A DNA stretch of 52,525 bases from Hyphomicrobiales bacterium (GTDB taxonomy: Bacteria; Pseudomonadota; Alphaproteobacteria; Rhizobiales; CAJQND01), in assembly GCA_028285595.1 (NCBI GenBank), contig JANQOW010000018.1:1-52525 (forward strand), written 5' to 3'. The notes under the pieces are model-generated. The model searched no databases and was not told where the DNA came from. It was given only the letters and a program-made list of their open reading frames with translations. Shown here piece after piece: positions 35,387 through 43,309 of the stretch. The number at the start of each line of letters is the position of its first letter. Position 1 is the first letter of the stretch. The translations under genes and the position numbers were made by a program.

Positions 35387-36633
35387 TGGGCAAGCACTCC
35401 CGCCGTTGCCGCATCTGCACAGATCGCCATGCGGCGCAGAGCCGTCTCATACCCGGCCGAGGCCAGCGTGTTGGCCAGCTTGGCCGAGTTGGTCACCACC
35501 GTGCGCCAGCCCGTGGCTTCGCGAAACAGAGGGGCTTCGCTATAGAAGCAGGTGCCTGTGGAAAACTCTGCCCCTTGGGCCTCCAGCCGGTCCGTCAGCC
35601 CCGCATGATCGGCCTGGGATTTCACTTGCGGGTCCACTGCAATAATCAGTTTCACATTGCCATGAACGCGCCGTCCGCCAAGCGCAGTCTCAATCCCGGC
35701 AACCTCATCCACAGAGAGCTGGGGGGCCGCGAAGACCACCAAGTCCACATCGCGCGATGATGGAGTATTTCGGTCAAAGACGGCCTCTAAATCCTGCCGA
35801 CTTATGATGTTTTCCTGCTTTGGACTGGCGCCTCCACAGGCCGCCTCCAGGCTCGGTGCCTCAGGTGTTGCCCCGACCACATGGAACATGGCATGGCCGC
35901 CATAGCTGGCCAGCGCCACCCCCAACTGCTTGAGCATGTTGAAGCTGGGTGGGGCGAAAGAGCCATAGAATACGGGCACCGTTTCATAGCCCGTAGCCAG
36001 GCCTCCGGCCCAAGCGGCAATCGCCCCCCAGTCGGCGATTTCTTGCGGCTCACACTCGATCTTGATCTTCAGATTGGCGCGCCTGTTCTCAGCCGCATGC
36101 ATGCCGTAGGCGGGTGTGCAGCCGGTCAGCGCAGAGGCCAGGGCAGAGGGGCCGCCTTCAAAGTTTGTCCGCGCGCCAAAAAGGGCATTCGCCGATATGG
36201 CCGCGCCCGTATCGCCCCAGGCCACATGCTCGCCAAAGCGTGGCGGGGTGACGGTCTGATAGTTGATGCAGCTTTGGGTAGGCAGAAATCCAAGCTGAAC
36301 ACACAGCCGGAACAGCTCGCGGTCTTCGGCAACGAAGGCTTCCGACAGGCCATAGTTCGCGACAAGTTCAGCGGCACGCCCCACATCCACCGAGCAGGGA
36401 TCGAGGTAGCCCGGAACCACCGCCTTGGCGCCATCCTCCACCAGCTTCACCAGAAGATCCATTCCCGCCTGGCCGGCCATGCGCGTGTCGGGCGCAAAGT
36501 GGGCAGAGCCTATGGACACCATGCGCGGTGCATCGAAGAACATCCCGAGCTCATGGTTGAACCTCATGGCCCATTTAAGGGCAGGGCCGCCTGCACCGTC
36601 CAGCCATCCCGATTGTTCCGCCGTCAGCTCCAC
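35383..36633 (-). CDS. Aconitase X large (catalytic) subunit
   Basis: A 416-residue DUF521 protein, the catalytic half of aconitase X. Typical blocks are MVSIGSAHFAPDTRMAGQAG, TQSCINYQTVTPPRFGEHVA, GDTGAAISANALFGARTNFE GG (substrate/cluster region) and LTGCTPAYGMHAAENRRANL. The Cys in SCINY, in ACGGAS and in TGTCFYSEAP are the probable cluster ligands. Lies five bases after the DddP-like gene, so it is co-translated with it. The bacterial function suggested by the family is dehydration of cis-3-hydroxy-L-proline or a similar 3-hydroxy acid. Confidence 0.85.
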   Translation of the reverse strand: MELTAEQSGWLDGAGGPALKWAMRFNHELGMFFDAPRMVSIGSAHFAPDTRMAGQAGMDLLVKLVEDGAKAVVPGYLDPCSVDVGRAAELVANYGLSEAFVAEDRELFRLCVQLGFLPTQSCINYQTVTPPRFGEHVAWGDTGAAISANALFGARTNFEGGPSALASALTGCTPAYGMHAAENRRANLKIKIECEPQEIADWGAIAAWAGGLATGYETVPVFYGSFAPPSFNMLKQLGVALASYGGHAMFHVVGATPEAPSLEAACGGASPKQENIISRQDLEAVFDRNTPSSRDVDLVVFAAPQLSVDEVAGIETALGGRRVHGNVKLIIAVDPQVKSQADHAGLTDRLEAQGAEFSTGTCFYSEAPLFREATGWRTVVTNSAKLANTLASAGYETALRRMAICADAATAGVLAQ

Positions 36634-36638
36634 TGGGG

Positions 36639-37877
36639 TTACACCTCTTCAAAGGGAAACGTGTCGAGCCGTTCCGCGCCGTGCTCGGTGATGCGCACCT
36701 GGGTTTCCAGTTTGACGCTTTCAGATCCCGCTTCGGCCATGAGGCTTTCCACGCAGATCACCATATTTTGCTCAAACACGCCATCGTAAGCCCGCTCAAA
36801 GTCCACATGCAACGGCACCACCGGCCACTCGTCGGCCATGCCCACGCCATGCACCGCCAGTGTGTAGCGGTAGGGCTGGTGCTGTTCGGGGATCTGCCAG
36901 GATTTCTCGTTGAATTCAGCAAAGGTGAGGCCGGCTTTGAGCAGGCTCAGATTATGTTCAACCTGGTCCAAAGCCTTGCTGTAGAGCTCGGCCTGCTTGT
37001 TGGTCATGGCCACGTGACCACAGGTCCACGAGCGCGAAAGGTCTGCGCAATAGCCGTAAGGTCCGATCATATCTGTGTCGAACGAGATCATCTCTCCCTC
37101 GCGGCACACCCTCTCTGAGCATTCCGAATACCAAGGATTGGTGTGATCGCCGCAGAGCAGCAGGCGGGTCTCCAGCCACTCACCGCCAGAACGCGCGTTC
37201 TCAAAGTGCAGCTCCGCCCAGAGCTCCTGCTCGGTCTTGCCGGGAAGCGAGTTCTCGTAGACCCGCGCCATTCCGGCCTCGCACACCCGGATGGTCCACC
37301 GCATGAGCTCCAACTCATCGTCTGACTTGATGGCTCGCGCCCGCTCGGTGAGTTCTTGGCCTTCAATGCAGGTGATCCCCAGTGCTTCCAGCGCCCACAG
37401 TCCGGCCGGCTCCAGCTTGTCCACCGCCAGGCGCATGTTGCCCCGGCCGTGGGTGCGCATCAGGTCGCAGATCTCGTCCGCCCAAATCTTCACCCGCTCT
37501 TCAGACCGGGTGCCGGCGCTCATATAGATCCAGGCAATGGCGGGGCGGATCTCCGTGATGGCGGGCCTGTTCTCGCTGAGATGAAAGGCGCCTTTGAACT
37601 CGAACATGATGGCCGGCCCATCGCGGAAGATGAGCGCGTAGCGGACCGCATTGTGGGTGGTCCAGACCTGCATGTTGGGATTATCGAAGGCATAGCGGAT
37701 GTTCACCGGATCATAGAGCAGCATCGCTGCACAATCATGAGCGGCCATTTCCTGGTGGAAACGTGTCAGGCGATAGGTGCGTGCCCGCTCCAAAACATCA
37801 TGGGGCACTGGGCTTTTAAGAGGTTTATCGGCCCCTTCCGGGTTCAGGTAGGCACGTTTGCGCTCGTCCTTGAACAT
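36639..37877 (-). CDS. DddP-like M24 enzyme (candidate DMSP lyase)
   Basis: A 412-residue pita-bread protein that resembles DddP, the metallo DMSP lyase, along its length. Metal ligands are D267 and D269 (SFDTD), D279 (CADLSRSW), H343 (HGVG), E377 (CVESL) and E391 (KLETQ). The DddP catalytic Asp corresponds to D349 (GMADEW), and the conserved Tyr to Y338. Blocks NIRYA, GNMRLAVDKL and GGEWLETRLL also agree. DddP releases dimethyl sulfide and acrylate from DMSP. The operon here (2OG oxygenase, AcnX) has no known DMSP link, so a peptidase or other lyase role is the alternative. The ATG at 37877 is used because the upstream frame overlaps the preceding gene. Confidence 0.75.
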   Translation of the reverse strand: MFKDERKRAYLNPEGADKPLKSPVPHDVLERARTYRLTRFHQEMAAHDCAAMLLYDPVNIRYAFDNPNMQVWTTHNAVRYALIFRDGPAIMFEFKGAFHLSENRPAITEIRPAIAWIYMSAGTRSEERVKIWADEICDLMRTHGRGNMRLAVDKLEPAGLWALEALGITCIEGQELTERARAIKSDDELELMRWTIRVCEAGMARVYENSLPGKTEQELWAELHFENARSGGEWLETRLLLCGDHTNPWYSECSERVCREGEMISFDTDMIGPYGYCADLSRSWTCGHVAMTNKQAELYSKALDQVEHNLSLLKAGLTFAEFNEKSWQIPEQHQPYRYTLAVHGVGMADEWPVVPLHVDFERAYDGVFEQNMVICVESLMAEAGSESVKLETQVRITEHGAERLDTFPFEEV

Positions 37878-37896
37878 GTGCAGGTAATCCTCGAAC

Positions 37897-38685
37897 TTAG
37901 GCGGCCCTTCCGTAAAACCTGATGCGGTCCTCAGCGCTGAACTGCACCCCGGGGCGTTCGTAGTAGGAGAACACCGCAATGATGCGCTCCGTCGGCCCCT
38001 CAACGGCGCTCACCCGGTGGGCGGTGTTCTTGCCGCGGAAGACATTGAGCGTTCCAGCCGAAAGCGGCAGAGTGCGCACTTGGGTGTCCTGACCCTCCAG
38101 AAGCTGCGCGACCCCGTCATAGTTGGGATCATCATCGGTTCGCAGCCCACTGCGATATTGAAACGCCCCACCTGCCTCAGGCGCCTGAAGCAGAAGCGTG
38201 GTGGTGAATTCAGAGCGGTCGAAGTGCCAGTTCAGGGTTTCCCCATCCCGGTACGTCATGACATTCACCCGCGCCAACGGATCGTCCATTACGAAGAGCT
38301 GTGCCTTGCCCATCACCTTGGCGAGAAAGTGAGCCAGCGGCGGCCATTCATAGATCCGGGTCAGCAGGAAACCGGACATCTGATCACCGCAGATCTTTCG
38401 GTTACTGGTGCGCGAGAGCTTCAGGGCAGGATGATCGGGCGCCAGACCGTCAACGGCTTTTTTGAAATAGATATTGTGCTCCTGGCTGTGGCTGTAGGCG
38501 TTGGCGTTCAACTCCGGCACCACCTCGCTCACGCAAACGTCCAGAGCGTCCGGGCGCACCAGACCGTCCAGGTTAAACAGCCCTTCAGTTTCCAGTTCTT
38601 TCCGGCACCGTGCCACCAGAGCCTCGCCTGCAGGGCTCTCCAAGTTGTTGAGGGGAAAGTCGGCCAGGTTGAGGATCTGGTCCAT
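37897..38685 (-). CDS. 2OG-Fe(II) oxygenase of the BesD/HalD family, hydroxylase type
   Basis: A 262-residue iron/2-oxoglutarate enzyme. The facial triad is H154-x-D156 (NWHFDRSEF) and H223 (NTAHRVS), with R234 as the likely 2-oxoglutarate salt bridge. The surroundings TTTLLLQAPEAGGAFQYR and LSAGTLNVFRGKN match the BesD/HalD family, in which free-amino-acid halogenases replace the Asp with Gly. Asp is present here, so hydroxylation is expected. GGAGGG six bases upstream sets the start at 38685, one base after the RNase gene stop. It precedes the M24 and AcnX genes; a 3-hydroxylated amino acid made here could feed AcnX. Confidence 0.75.
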   Translation of the reverse strand: MDQILNLADFPLNNLESPAGEALVARCRKELETEGLFNLDGLVRPDALDVCVSEVVPELNANAYSHSQEHNIYFKKAVDGLAPDHPALKLSRTSNRKICGDQMSGFLLTRIYEWPPLAHFLAKVMGKAQLFVMDDPLARVNVMTYRDGETLNWHFDRSEFTTTLLLQAPEAGGAFQYRSGLRTDDDPNYDGVAQLLEGQDTQVRTLPLSAGTLNVFRGKNTAHRVSAVEGPTERIIAVFSYYERPGVQFSAEDRIRFYGRAA

Positions 38686-38686
38686 G

Positions 38687-40270
38687 TCAGCCCTCCAATG
38701 CATCATTCAGCTTGGCCAACAGGTCTTTCTTGGCGTCTGGATCTTCCGTGGAGCGGAGCTTCTGTCCGAGCGCGATCAACAGAGCGGCATGTTCGTTCTG
38801 CCAGTCCCGGGTGACCTGGCTCATGGGGATCCGCTGTGCGGCCCGGCCCTTGGATTCCGGCGATCCTGCCGTCAGCTCAAAGCGTTCATCCAGAGTGGGC
38901 AGGAACACTTTGCCCTCCTCAACCCCGCGTTTGACGATTTCCCTCTTCAACTCAGCACGCGCGTCATCCTCGCCATGGTTGAGGAAGATCGACCCGGGGA
39001 TTGGGCAGCGCTCAAAGATCCAGTCCAACAATTCGGCCTGGTCGGCGTGGGCCGAGTAGTTGCCGAGGCTGCGGATCTGCGCGCGCACCTTCAAGTGGCG
39101 GCCGTGAATGCGCACTTCTTCTGCGCCTGAGCGGATGATCGAACCAAGTGTACCGGGAGCCTGATAGCCGACAAACAGCACGGTGGCGTCTTTGCGCGAA
39201 ATGTTGTTGCGCAAATGATGTTTGATCCGCCCTGCGGTGCACATGCCGCTGGCGGAAATGATGATGGCACCGCCGCGGATTTTGTTGATGGCTTTGCTGT
39301 CATCCACGGTCTGGGTGATTTTGAAGCTGGGATGGCGGAAGAGCTCTGAGGCCGGCACGTCGATGTCGGCCATATCGTCGGTGTATTGCATGAACACCTT
39401 GGTGACTTTGCTGGCCAGGGGACTGTCCAGAAACACCGTGGTTTGCGGAATGTCGCCATTGGCCAGCAGCACCCCGATGTCATGCAGAAGCTCTTGGCTG
39501 CGTTCCACCGCAAAAGACGGGATCACCACATTTCCACCCCGGGAAAGAGCTTCATTCAGCTCCGCCTTCAGCGCCGCGCGGCGGCCTTCCAGAGTGTAGT
39601 CATCCCGGTCGCGGTCCCCGTAGGTGCTCTCGCAGATGAGATAATCGTAGCCTTGTGGGGCGTCCGGTTCAGGGTGGAAGGCTTTTTCTTCAGGCCCGAT
39701 ATCCCCGGAGAACAGAATGCGTAAGGGGTGGTCGGTGCCTGGCTCGCTGACTTTCAGATCCACCGAAGACGAGCCGAGCATATGACCGGCATTCCACAGT
39801 CGCGCCTGAACATCCGGTAAGATCTCAAAGCGCTCCTCATACTCGCGCGGCACCAGAAGCTTGAGCGCCGTTTCGGCATCTTCCTTCGTGTAGGCCGGCT
39901 CGATCTCCTTTTTGCCCTTGCGCTGGCGCCTGCGGTTGGTGCGCTGCGTCTCCGCCTCCTGGATCGCTGCAGAATCCATCAACATGAAGTCCAACAGATC
40001 TGCCGTGGCTTCCGTTGTGTAGATCGGGCCGTTGAACCCTTGCTTGACCAGTTTGGGAATGAGCCCGGAATGGTCGATATGGGCATGGGTCAGCACCATG
40101 CAGTCCACCGAAGAAGGATCATACGGGAACGGCTTCTCGTTCAGTTCTGAAACCGTCTTGTTGCCCTGGAACATGCCGCAATCGATCAGAATGCGCCGGC
40201 CGCCTGCCTCCAGCAGCGACGATGAACCGGTCACGGTCCCAGCCGCACCGTAGAAGGACAAAGTGGCCAT
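38687..40270 (-). CDS. Beta-CASP metallo-beta-lactamase RNA hydrolase
   Basis: A 527-residue MBL-fold protein of the CPSF/YSH1-like group. It has the zinc motif THAHIDHSG near residue 58, GHMLGSSSVDL, the third ligand in LFSGDIG, the beta-CASP insert with VVIPSFAVERSQELLHDIG and SGMCTAGRIKHHL, and the late His in YSAHADQAEL. A basic insert (RRRQRKGKKE) may contact RNA. Usually an RNA endo/exonuclease in the cytosol. The downstream oxygenase start is one base away, which may be mere packing. Confidence 0.85.
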   Translation of the reverse strand: MATLSFYGAAGTVTGSSSLLEAGGRRILIDCGMFQGNKTVSELNEKPFPYDPSSVDCMVLTHAHIDHSGLIPKLVKQGFNGPIYTTEATADLLDFMLMDSAAIQEAETQRTNRRRQRKGKKEIEPAYTKEDAETALKLLVPREYEERFEILPDVQARLWNAGHMLGSSSVDLKVSEPGTDHPLRILFSGDIGPEEKAFHPEPDAPQGYDYLICESTYGDRDRDDYTLEGRRAALKAELNEALSRGGNVVIPSFAVERSQELLHDIGVLLANGDIPQTTVFLDSPLASKVTKVFMQYTDDMADIDVPASELFRHPSFKITQTVDDSKAINKIRGGAIIISASGMCTAGRIKHHLRNNISRKDATVLFVGYQAPGTLGSIIRSGAEEVRIHGRHLKVRAQIRSLGNYSAHADQAELLDWIFERCPIPGSIFLNHGEDDARAELKREIVKRGVEEGKVFLPTLDERFELTAGSPESKGRAAQRIPMSQVTRDWQNEHAALLIALGQKLRSTEDPDAKKDLLAKLNDALEG

Positions 40271-40356
40271 GGTCGAAGAACGCCTCCAGGCGGGTTAACT
40301 GCTCGTTGCATAGTGAAATCACATTGCCGCGCGCTGGGCAATCTGAAAGGTGCGCG

Positions 40357-40779
40357 CTAGCGGTTCAAAATTGTGCGCAGGGCGGCAAGACCCAGAACGT
40401 AGGACTGAACCCCCAAACCGGCCACCATGGTGTCTGCGGCGCAGGCGGTGACTGACGTAAAGTCCCTTTTCTCAATGTTTGTCATGTGCACTTCCACATA
40501 GGGCATTGAGATCGTTTTCAAACAGTCGCGCAGGGCACTGCCGGAATGGAGAAACCCGGCCGGATTCATCACCAGACCCTCATGATCGCCGGTGTCGGCC
40601 TCGTAGATCCAGCCGATCGCCTCGCCTTCGATATTGGTGTAGCGGATATCGAGGGTATCGTCCGGGTGGCCCTCAATCAGGAATGCATCCAGTTCCGCAG
40701 CGGTGATTGTGCCGTAGAGCTCCGGCTCACGCCGTCCGAGGGCCTCCATATTGGCGCCTTGAAGCAGCAACACCTTCAT
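40357..40779 (-). CDS. Type II 3-dehydroquinate dehydratase-like protein
   Basis: A 140-residue AroQ-family protein. The catalytic loop GRREPELYGT supplies Arg and Tyr, NPAGFLHSGSALRDCL corresponds to the substrate-binding block, and EVHMTNIEKRD matches EVHxSN with its catalytic-region His. Sequence in these blocks diverges from housekeeping AroQ, and the gene lies one base after an EthD-like gene within a CoA-type catabolic cluster. It may dehydrate a cyclohexane-ring hydroxy-ketone rather than serve the shikimate route. ATG at 40779 chosen because the upstream nine codons overlap the previous gene. Confidence 0.75.
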   Translation of the reverse strand: MKVLLLQGANMEALGRREPELYGTITAAELDAFLIEGHPDDTLDIRYTNIEGEAIGWIYEADTGDHEGLVMNPAGFLHSGSALRDCLKTISMPYVEVHMTNIEKRDFTSVTACAADTMVAGLGVQSYVLGLAALRTILNR

Positions 40780-40780
40780 C

Positions 40781-41431
40781 TCAGGCCATGTCCGCGCGCA
40801 GTTCACACAAGAGATGATAGATTCCGATTTCCGTTTTGTTGCCGAGGCTTAGCCGGAGTTTCCGACTCAATTTGCGAGCATGCTCTTCGCGCAGAACATG
40901 CACCACAATGCAGTTGCCGATCGTTGCATCTCCGCCGCGGATTTTTTCCTCCGTAGACGTCTCCATATCGGTGTTTACCGCCGTCCACTTCTCCACCCGG
41001 CCCACATCCAGGTCCCGGGCAAGTGCCCTCATGCCTGCATCATCCACCCCATCGGCATCATCCTGCGCGCGAATGGTCACCACGTGGGCGGCGGTCATTT
41101 TGCCTTCGCACCAGGCCCTGGCGCACACGGTACGGTTCATGTTGATGAAGCTGCGCGACATGATTTCCCGCGTCATGGGGGAGGGATTGTTGACCTGTGC
41201 CAGATAGACATTTGAGAACAGGACATCGACGCTTTCCGTCTCATAGTAGGTGAAGAACTGCGGAGATCCGTCCACCGCCTCATAGCGCCGGCCGACACGG
41301 AAGCCGGGCACGCGGAGCCGGTCTCTCAGATGTTCGTTTTGATACCAGTTCTCGTATTTGTGCTCATCGCCCGGCGCGCAATCGTTCCACAGGGCCAGCA
41401 CGCCGATCTGATCTTCGCTCACGACTGCCAT
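40781..41431 (-). CDS. EthD-like dimeric alpha-beta barrel protein
   Basis: A 216-residue protein with two ferredoxin-like halves. The first contains ALWNDCAPGDEHKYENWYQN EHLRDRLRVPGFR and RRYEAVDGSPQFFTYYE, a pattern of small dimeric barrel proteins seen near catabolic dehydrogenases; the second half repeats the fold less clearly. Exact function is unknown; relatives bind or isomerise aromatic or polyketide-like molecules. It overlaps the SDR gene end by 13 bases and is one base from the AroQ-like start, so all are co-translated. Confidence 0.6.
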   Translation of the reverse strand: MAVVSEDQIGVLALWNDCAPGDEHKYENWYQNEHLRDRLRVPGFRVGRRYEAVDGSPQFFTYYETESVDVLFSNVYLAQVNNPSPMTREIMSRSFINMNRTVCARAWCEGKMTAAHVVTIRAQDDADGVDDAGMRALARDLDVGRVEKWTAVNTDMETSTEEKIRGGDATIGNCIVVHVLREEHARKLSRKLRLSLGNKTEIGIYHLLCELRADMA

Positions 41432-42210
41432 GGCACGCCTCCCGCGTAGTTCTGATAGGGCGTCCAGGCGAGGTGTCCGGCATCAACCGGCAGCATGATG
41501 CCGGTGATCGCCCGGGCCTGATCGGAGCACAGGAAGGCAGCAGCATTGGCAATGTCTTCAGGCATCACGAACATGTCGAGCGCGCCCGAATTCCTGATGA
41601 CATCCGGGTCCCGGTCGCCGCTGTCAATGCGCGCTTTCAGGGCCGGCGTCAGGACATAAGTGGGGGCAAGGCCATTGACCCGCACGTTGAAGCGGCCAAG
41701 CTCCACGGCCAGGAGTTCGGTGAGCCGGGTGATGGCCGTCTTGCTCGGGCAGTAGGCTGGCAAGGGCAGGGGCACGTAACTGTTGATGGAGCCCAGCGTA
41801 ATCATCGCGCCGGCTTTCTGCGCCTGCATCACCTTGCCCACCGAGCGGCAGGTGTTGACCGTGCCGTTGTAGTTGACCTGCCAAAGCCGGTCGTGCGCTT
41901 CTGGATCGGCCTCCAGCACCGTTGAGGCATTTTCCAAGATGCCGGCGGAGGCAACACAAATGTCTATCCGGCCCCACGCGTCGGCGACTTCCCGCACGGC
42001 CGCCTCCACGGCTCCGTGATCGGAGACATCGACGTTGCGCCAAAGCGCATCATCGGGTCCGCCAAGATCGCGGGCCACAGCCTCAGCCGCTGCGTCGTTC
42101 ACATCCAGAATGGCAATGCGATGTCCGTCTTTCGCAAAGCGCCGTGCACAGGCCTCGCCTATGCCGCTCGCGCCGCCCGTAATCAGCGCAACCCCTCTCG
42201 CGGTCGTCAT
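41419..42210 (-). CDS. SDR oxidoreductase (hydroxyacyl/cyclohexanol type)
   Basis: A 263-residue classical SDR: ALITGGASGIGEACARRF, LDVNDAAAEA (NAD-type acidic residue), VASAGIL, GSINSYVPLPLPAYCPSK with Ser and YxxxK, and a C-terminal GIMLPVDAGHLAW. The context near BadI-, AliA- and BadK-like genes makes a BadH-type role (oxidising a 2-hydroxycyclohexane-carboxyl-CoA) possible, but sequence alone does not show it. Start at 42210 overlaps the quinone-oxidoreductase stop as ATGA. Confidence 0.8.
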   Translation of the reverse strand: MTTARGVALITGGASGIGEACARRFAKDGHRIAILDVNDAAAEAVARDLGGPDDALWRNVDVSDHGAVEAAVREVADAWGRIDICVASAGILENASTVLEADPEAHDRLWQVNYNGTVNTCRSVGKVMQAQKAGAMITLGSINSYVPLPLPAYCPSKTAITRLTELLAVELGRFNVRVNGLAPTYVLTPALKARIDSGDRDPDVIRNSGALDMFVMPEDIANAAAFLCSDQARAITGIMLPVDAGHLAWTPYQNYAGGVPWQS

Positions 42211-43214
42211 TTGCCCCCTCCCGCACCAAAGGACAACACAATCTTGCCTTCCGCCTGGCCCGTCTTCAGCATCCCCAGTGCCGTTGCGAATTCGTCCAGA
42301 GGGAAAATCTTGCTGATGTGTGGCACAAGTTTGCCTGATTTGCACAGGGCAAATATCTCTGCCTGAACGGCCGCGACCGCGTCTGGATCCCGGTCCCTAT
42401 AGTCTGACCATTGCAGCCCGCTCACGGCAATGTTCTTCACCAGGAGATAGTTGGATCGGATTTGCGGAATGTCGCCGGACGCGAAGCCCACAATGACCAT
42501 GCGTCCGCGCCACGCCATGGCTCTGAGCGCTGCTGCATGGGCCGCGCCGCCCACAGGGTCGATCACAATATCCGCCCCATGGCCGCCCGTTGCCGCGTTC
42601 ACCTGATCGCGCAGATCATCGCGCAGGGTTTCCACACTCAGATCAACCACCAGATCCGCGCCGCCATCGCGCACCGCTTGCGCCTTTGAGAGGGCCCGCA
42701 CCCCGGCGATCACGGTCTTGGCGCCCAATGCCTTGGCAAGCTGCACAGCGGCAAGGCCAACCCCGCCGCTCGCTCCCAGCACAAGCACGGTATCTCCCGC
42801 CGTAAAGCCGGCGCGTTCAACAAGCGCAAAATGCGCCGTCTGGTAAACCAGCGAGAGGGCCGCCGCATCGGTGAACGAAATCTCATCAGGCAGCGCATAG
42901 CAAAGGTGTTCGGCGGCCACGACCTTTTGTGCGTACGCACCATATTCAACCTCAACGGCCACCCGGTCGCCCGCCTTAAAGCGCGTCACGCCGCTCCCGG
43001 TGGCCTCGACAATGCCGGCCCCGGCCTTACCCGGCGAAAACGGCAGAGGCGGTTTGAGCTGATAGGCGCCCTCCATCACCAGAATGTCCGGGAAGTTCAC
43101 GTCCGCGGCGCCCAGGGCAATCAAGATCTCACCGGCGCCGGGCTGCGGGTCCGGGACATCGCGCACTTGGGCCGTCTCCAAGGGCCCGAACTCATCCACC
43201 ATAACCGCCTTCAT
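42207..43214 (-). CDS. Zinc-free quinone oxidoreductase-like MDR enzyme
   Basis: A 335-residue medium-chain dehydrogenase/reductase: N-terminal GroES-like domain (ILVMEGAYQLKPPLPFSPG, GVTRFKAGDRVAV) and Rossmann domain with VLVLGASGGVGLAAVQLAKA. The structural and catalytic zinc Cys residues are absent, as in NADPH:quinone reductases and enoyl-type reductases. A strong GGAGGAGG precedes the ATG at 43214. First gene of the leftward arm, divergent from the PhyH gene; reduction of an enone intermediate is a reasonable guess. Confidence 0.85.
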   Translation of the reverse strand: MKAVMVDEFGPLETAQVRDVPDPQPGAGEILIALGAADVNFPDILVMEGAYQLKPPLPFSPGKAGAGIVEATGSGVTRFKAGDRVAVEVEYGAYAQKVVAAEHLCYALPDEISFTDAAALSLVYQTAHFALVERAGFTAGDTVLVLGASGGVGLAAVQLAKALGAKTVIAGVRALSKAQAVRDGGADLVVDLSVETLRDDLRDQVNAATGGHGADIVIDPVGGAAHAAALRAMAWRGRMVIVGFASGDIPQIRSNYLLVKNIAVSGLQWSDYRDRDPDAVAAVQAEIFALCKSGKLVPHISKIFPLDEFATALGMLKTGQAEGKIVLSFGAGGGK

Positions 43215-43309
43215 AAACTTTCCTCCTCCAATGCCGCTCCACCTTGCCCTTGCCCGGCACCTCGATCAATATGGGTCTTGGAAGCAGATTCACGAAGGAC
43301 CCCGACGCC
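43215..43309. promoter_or_regulatory. Divergent promoter region of the CoA cluster
   Basis: 95 bases between divergent starts at 43214 and 43310. It contains the GGAGGAGG ribosome site of the leftward gene (minus strand, about 43220-43227) and GAAGGA at 43294-43299 for the rightward gene. No clear palindrome is visible, and no regulator gene is adjacent within the window. Confidence 0.4.
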
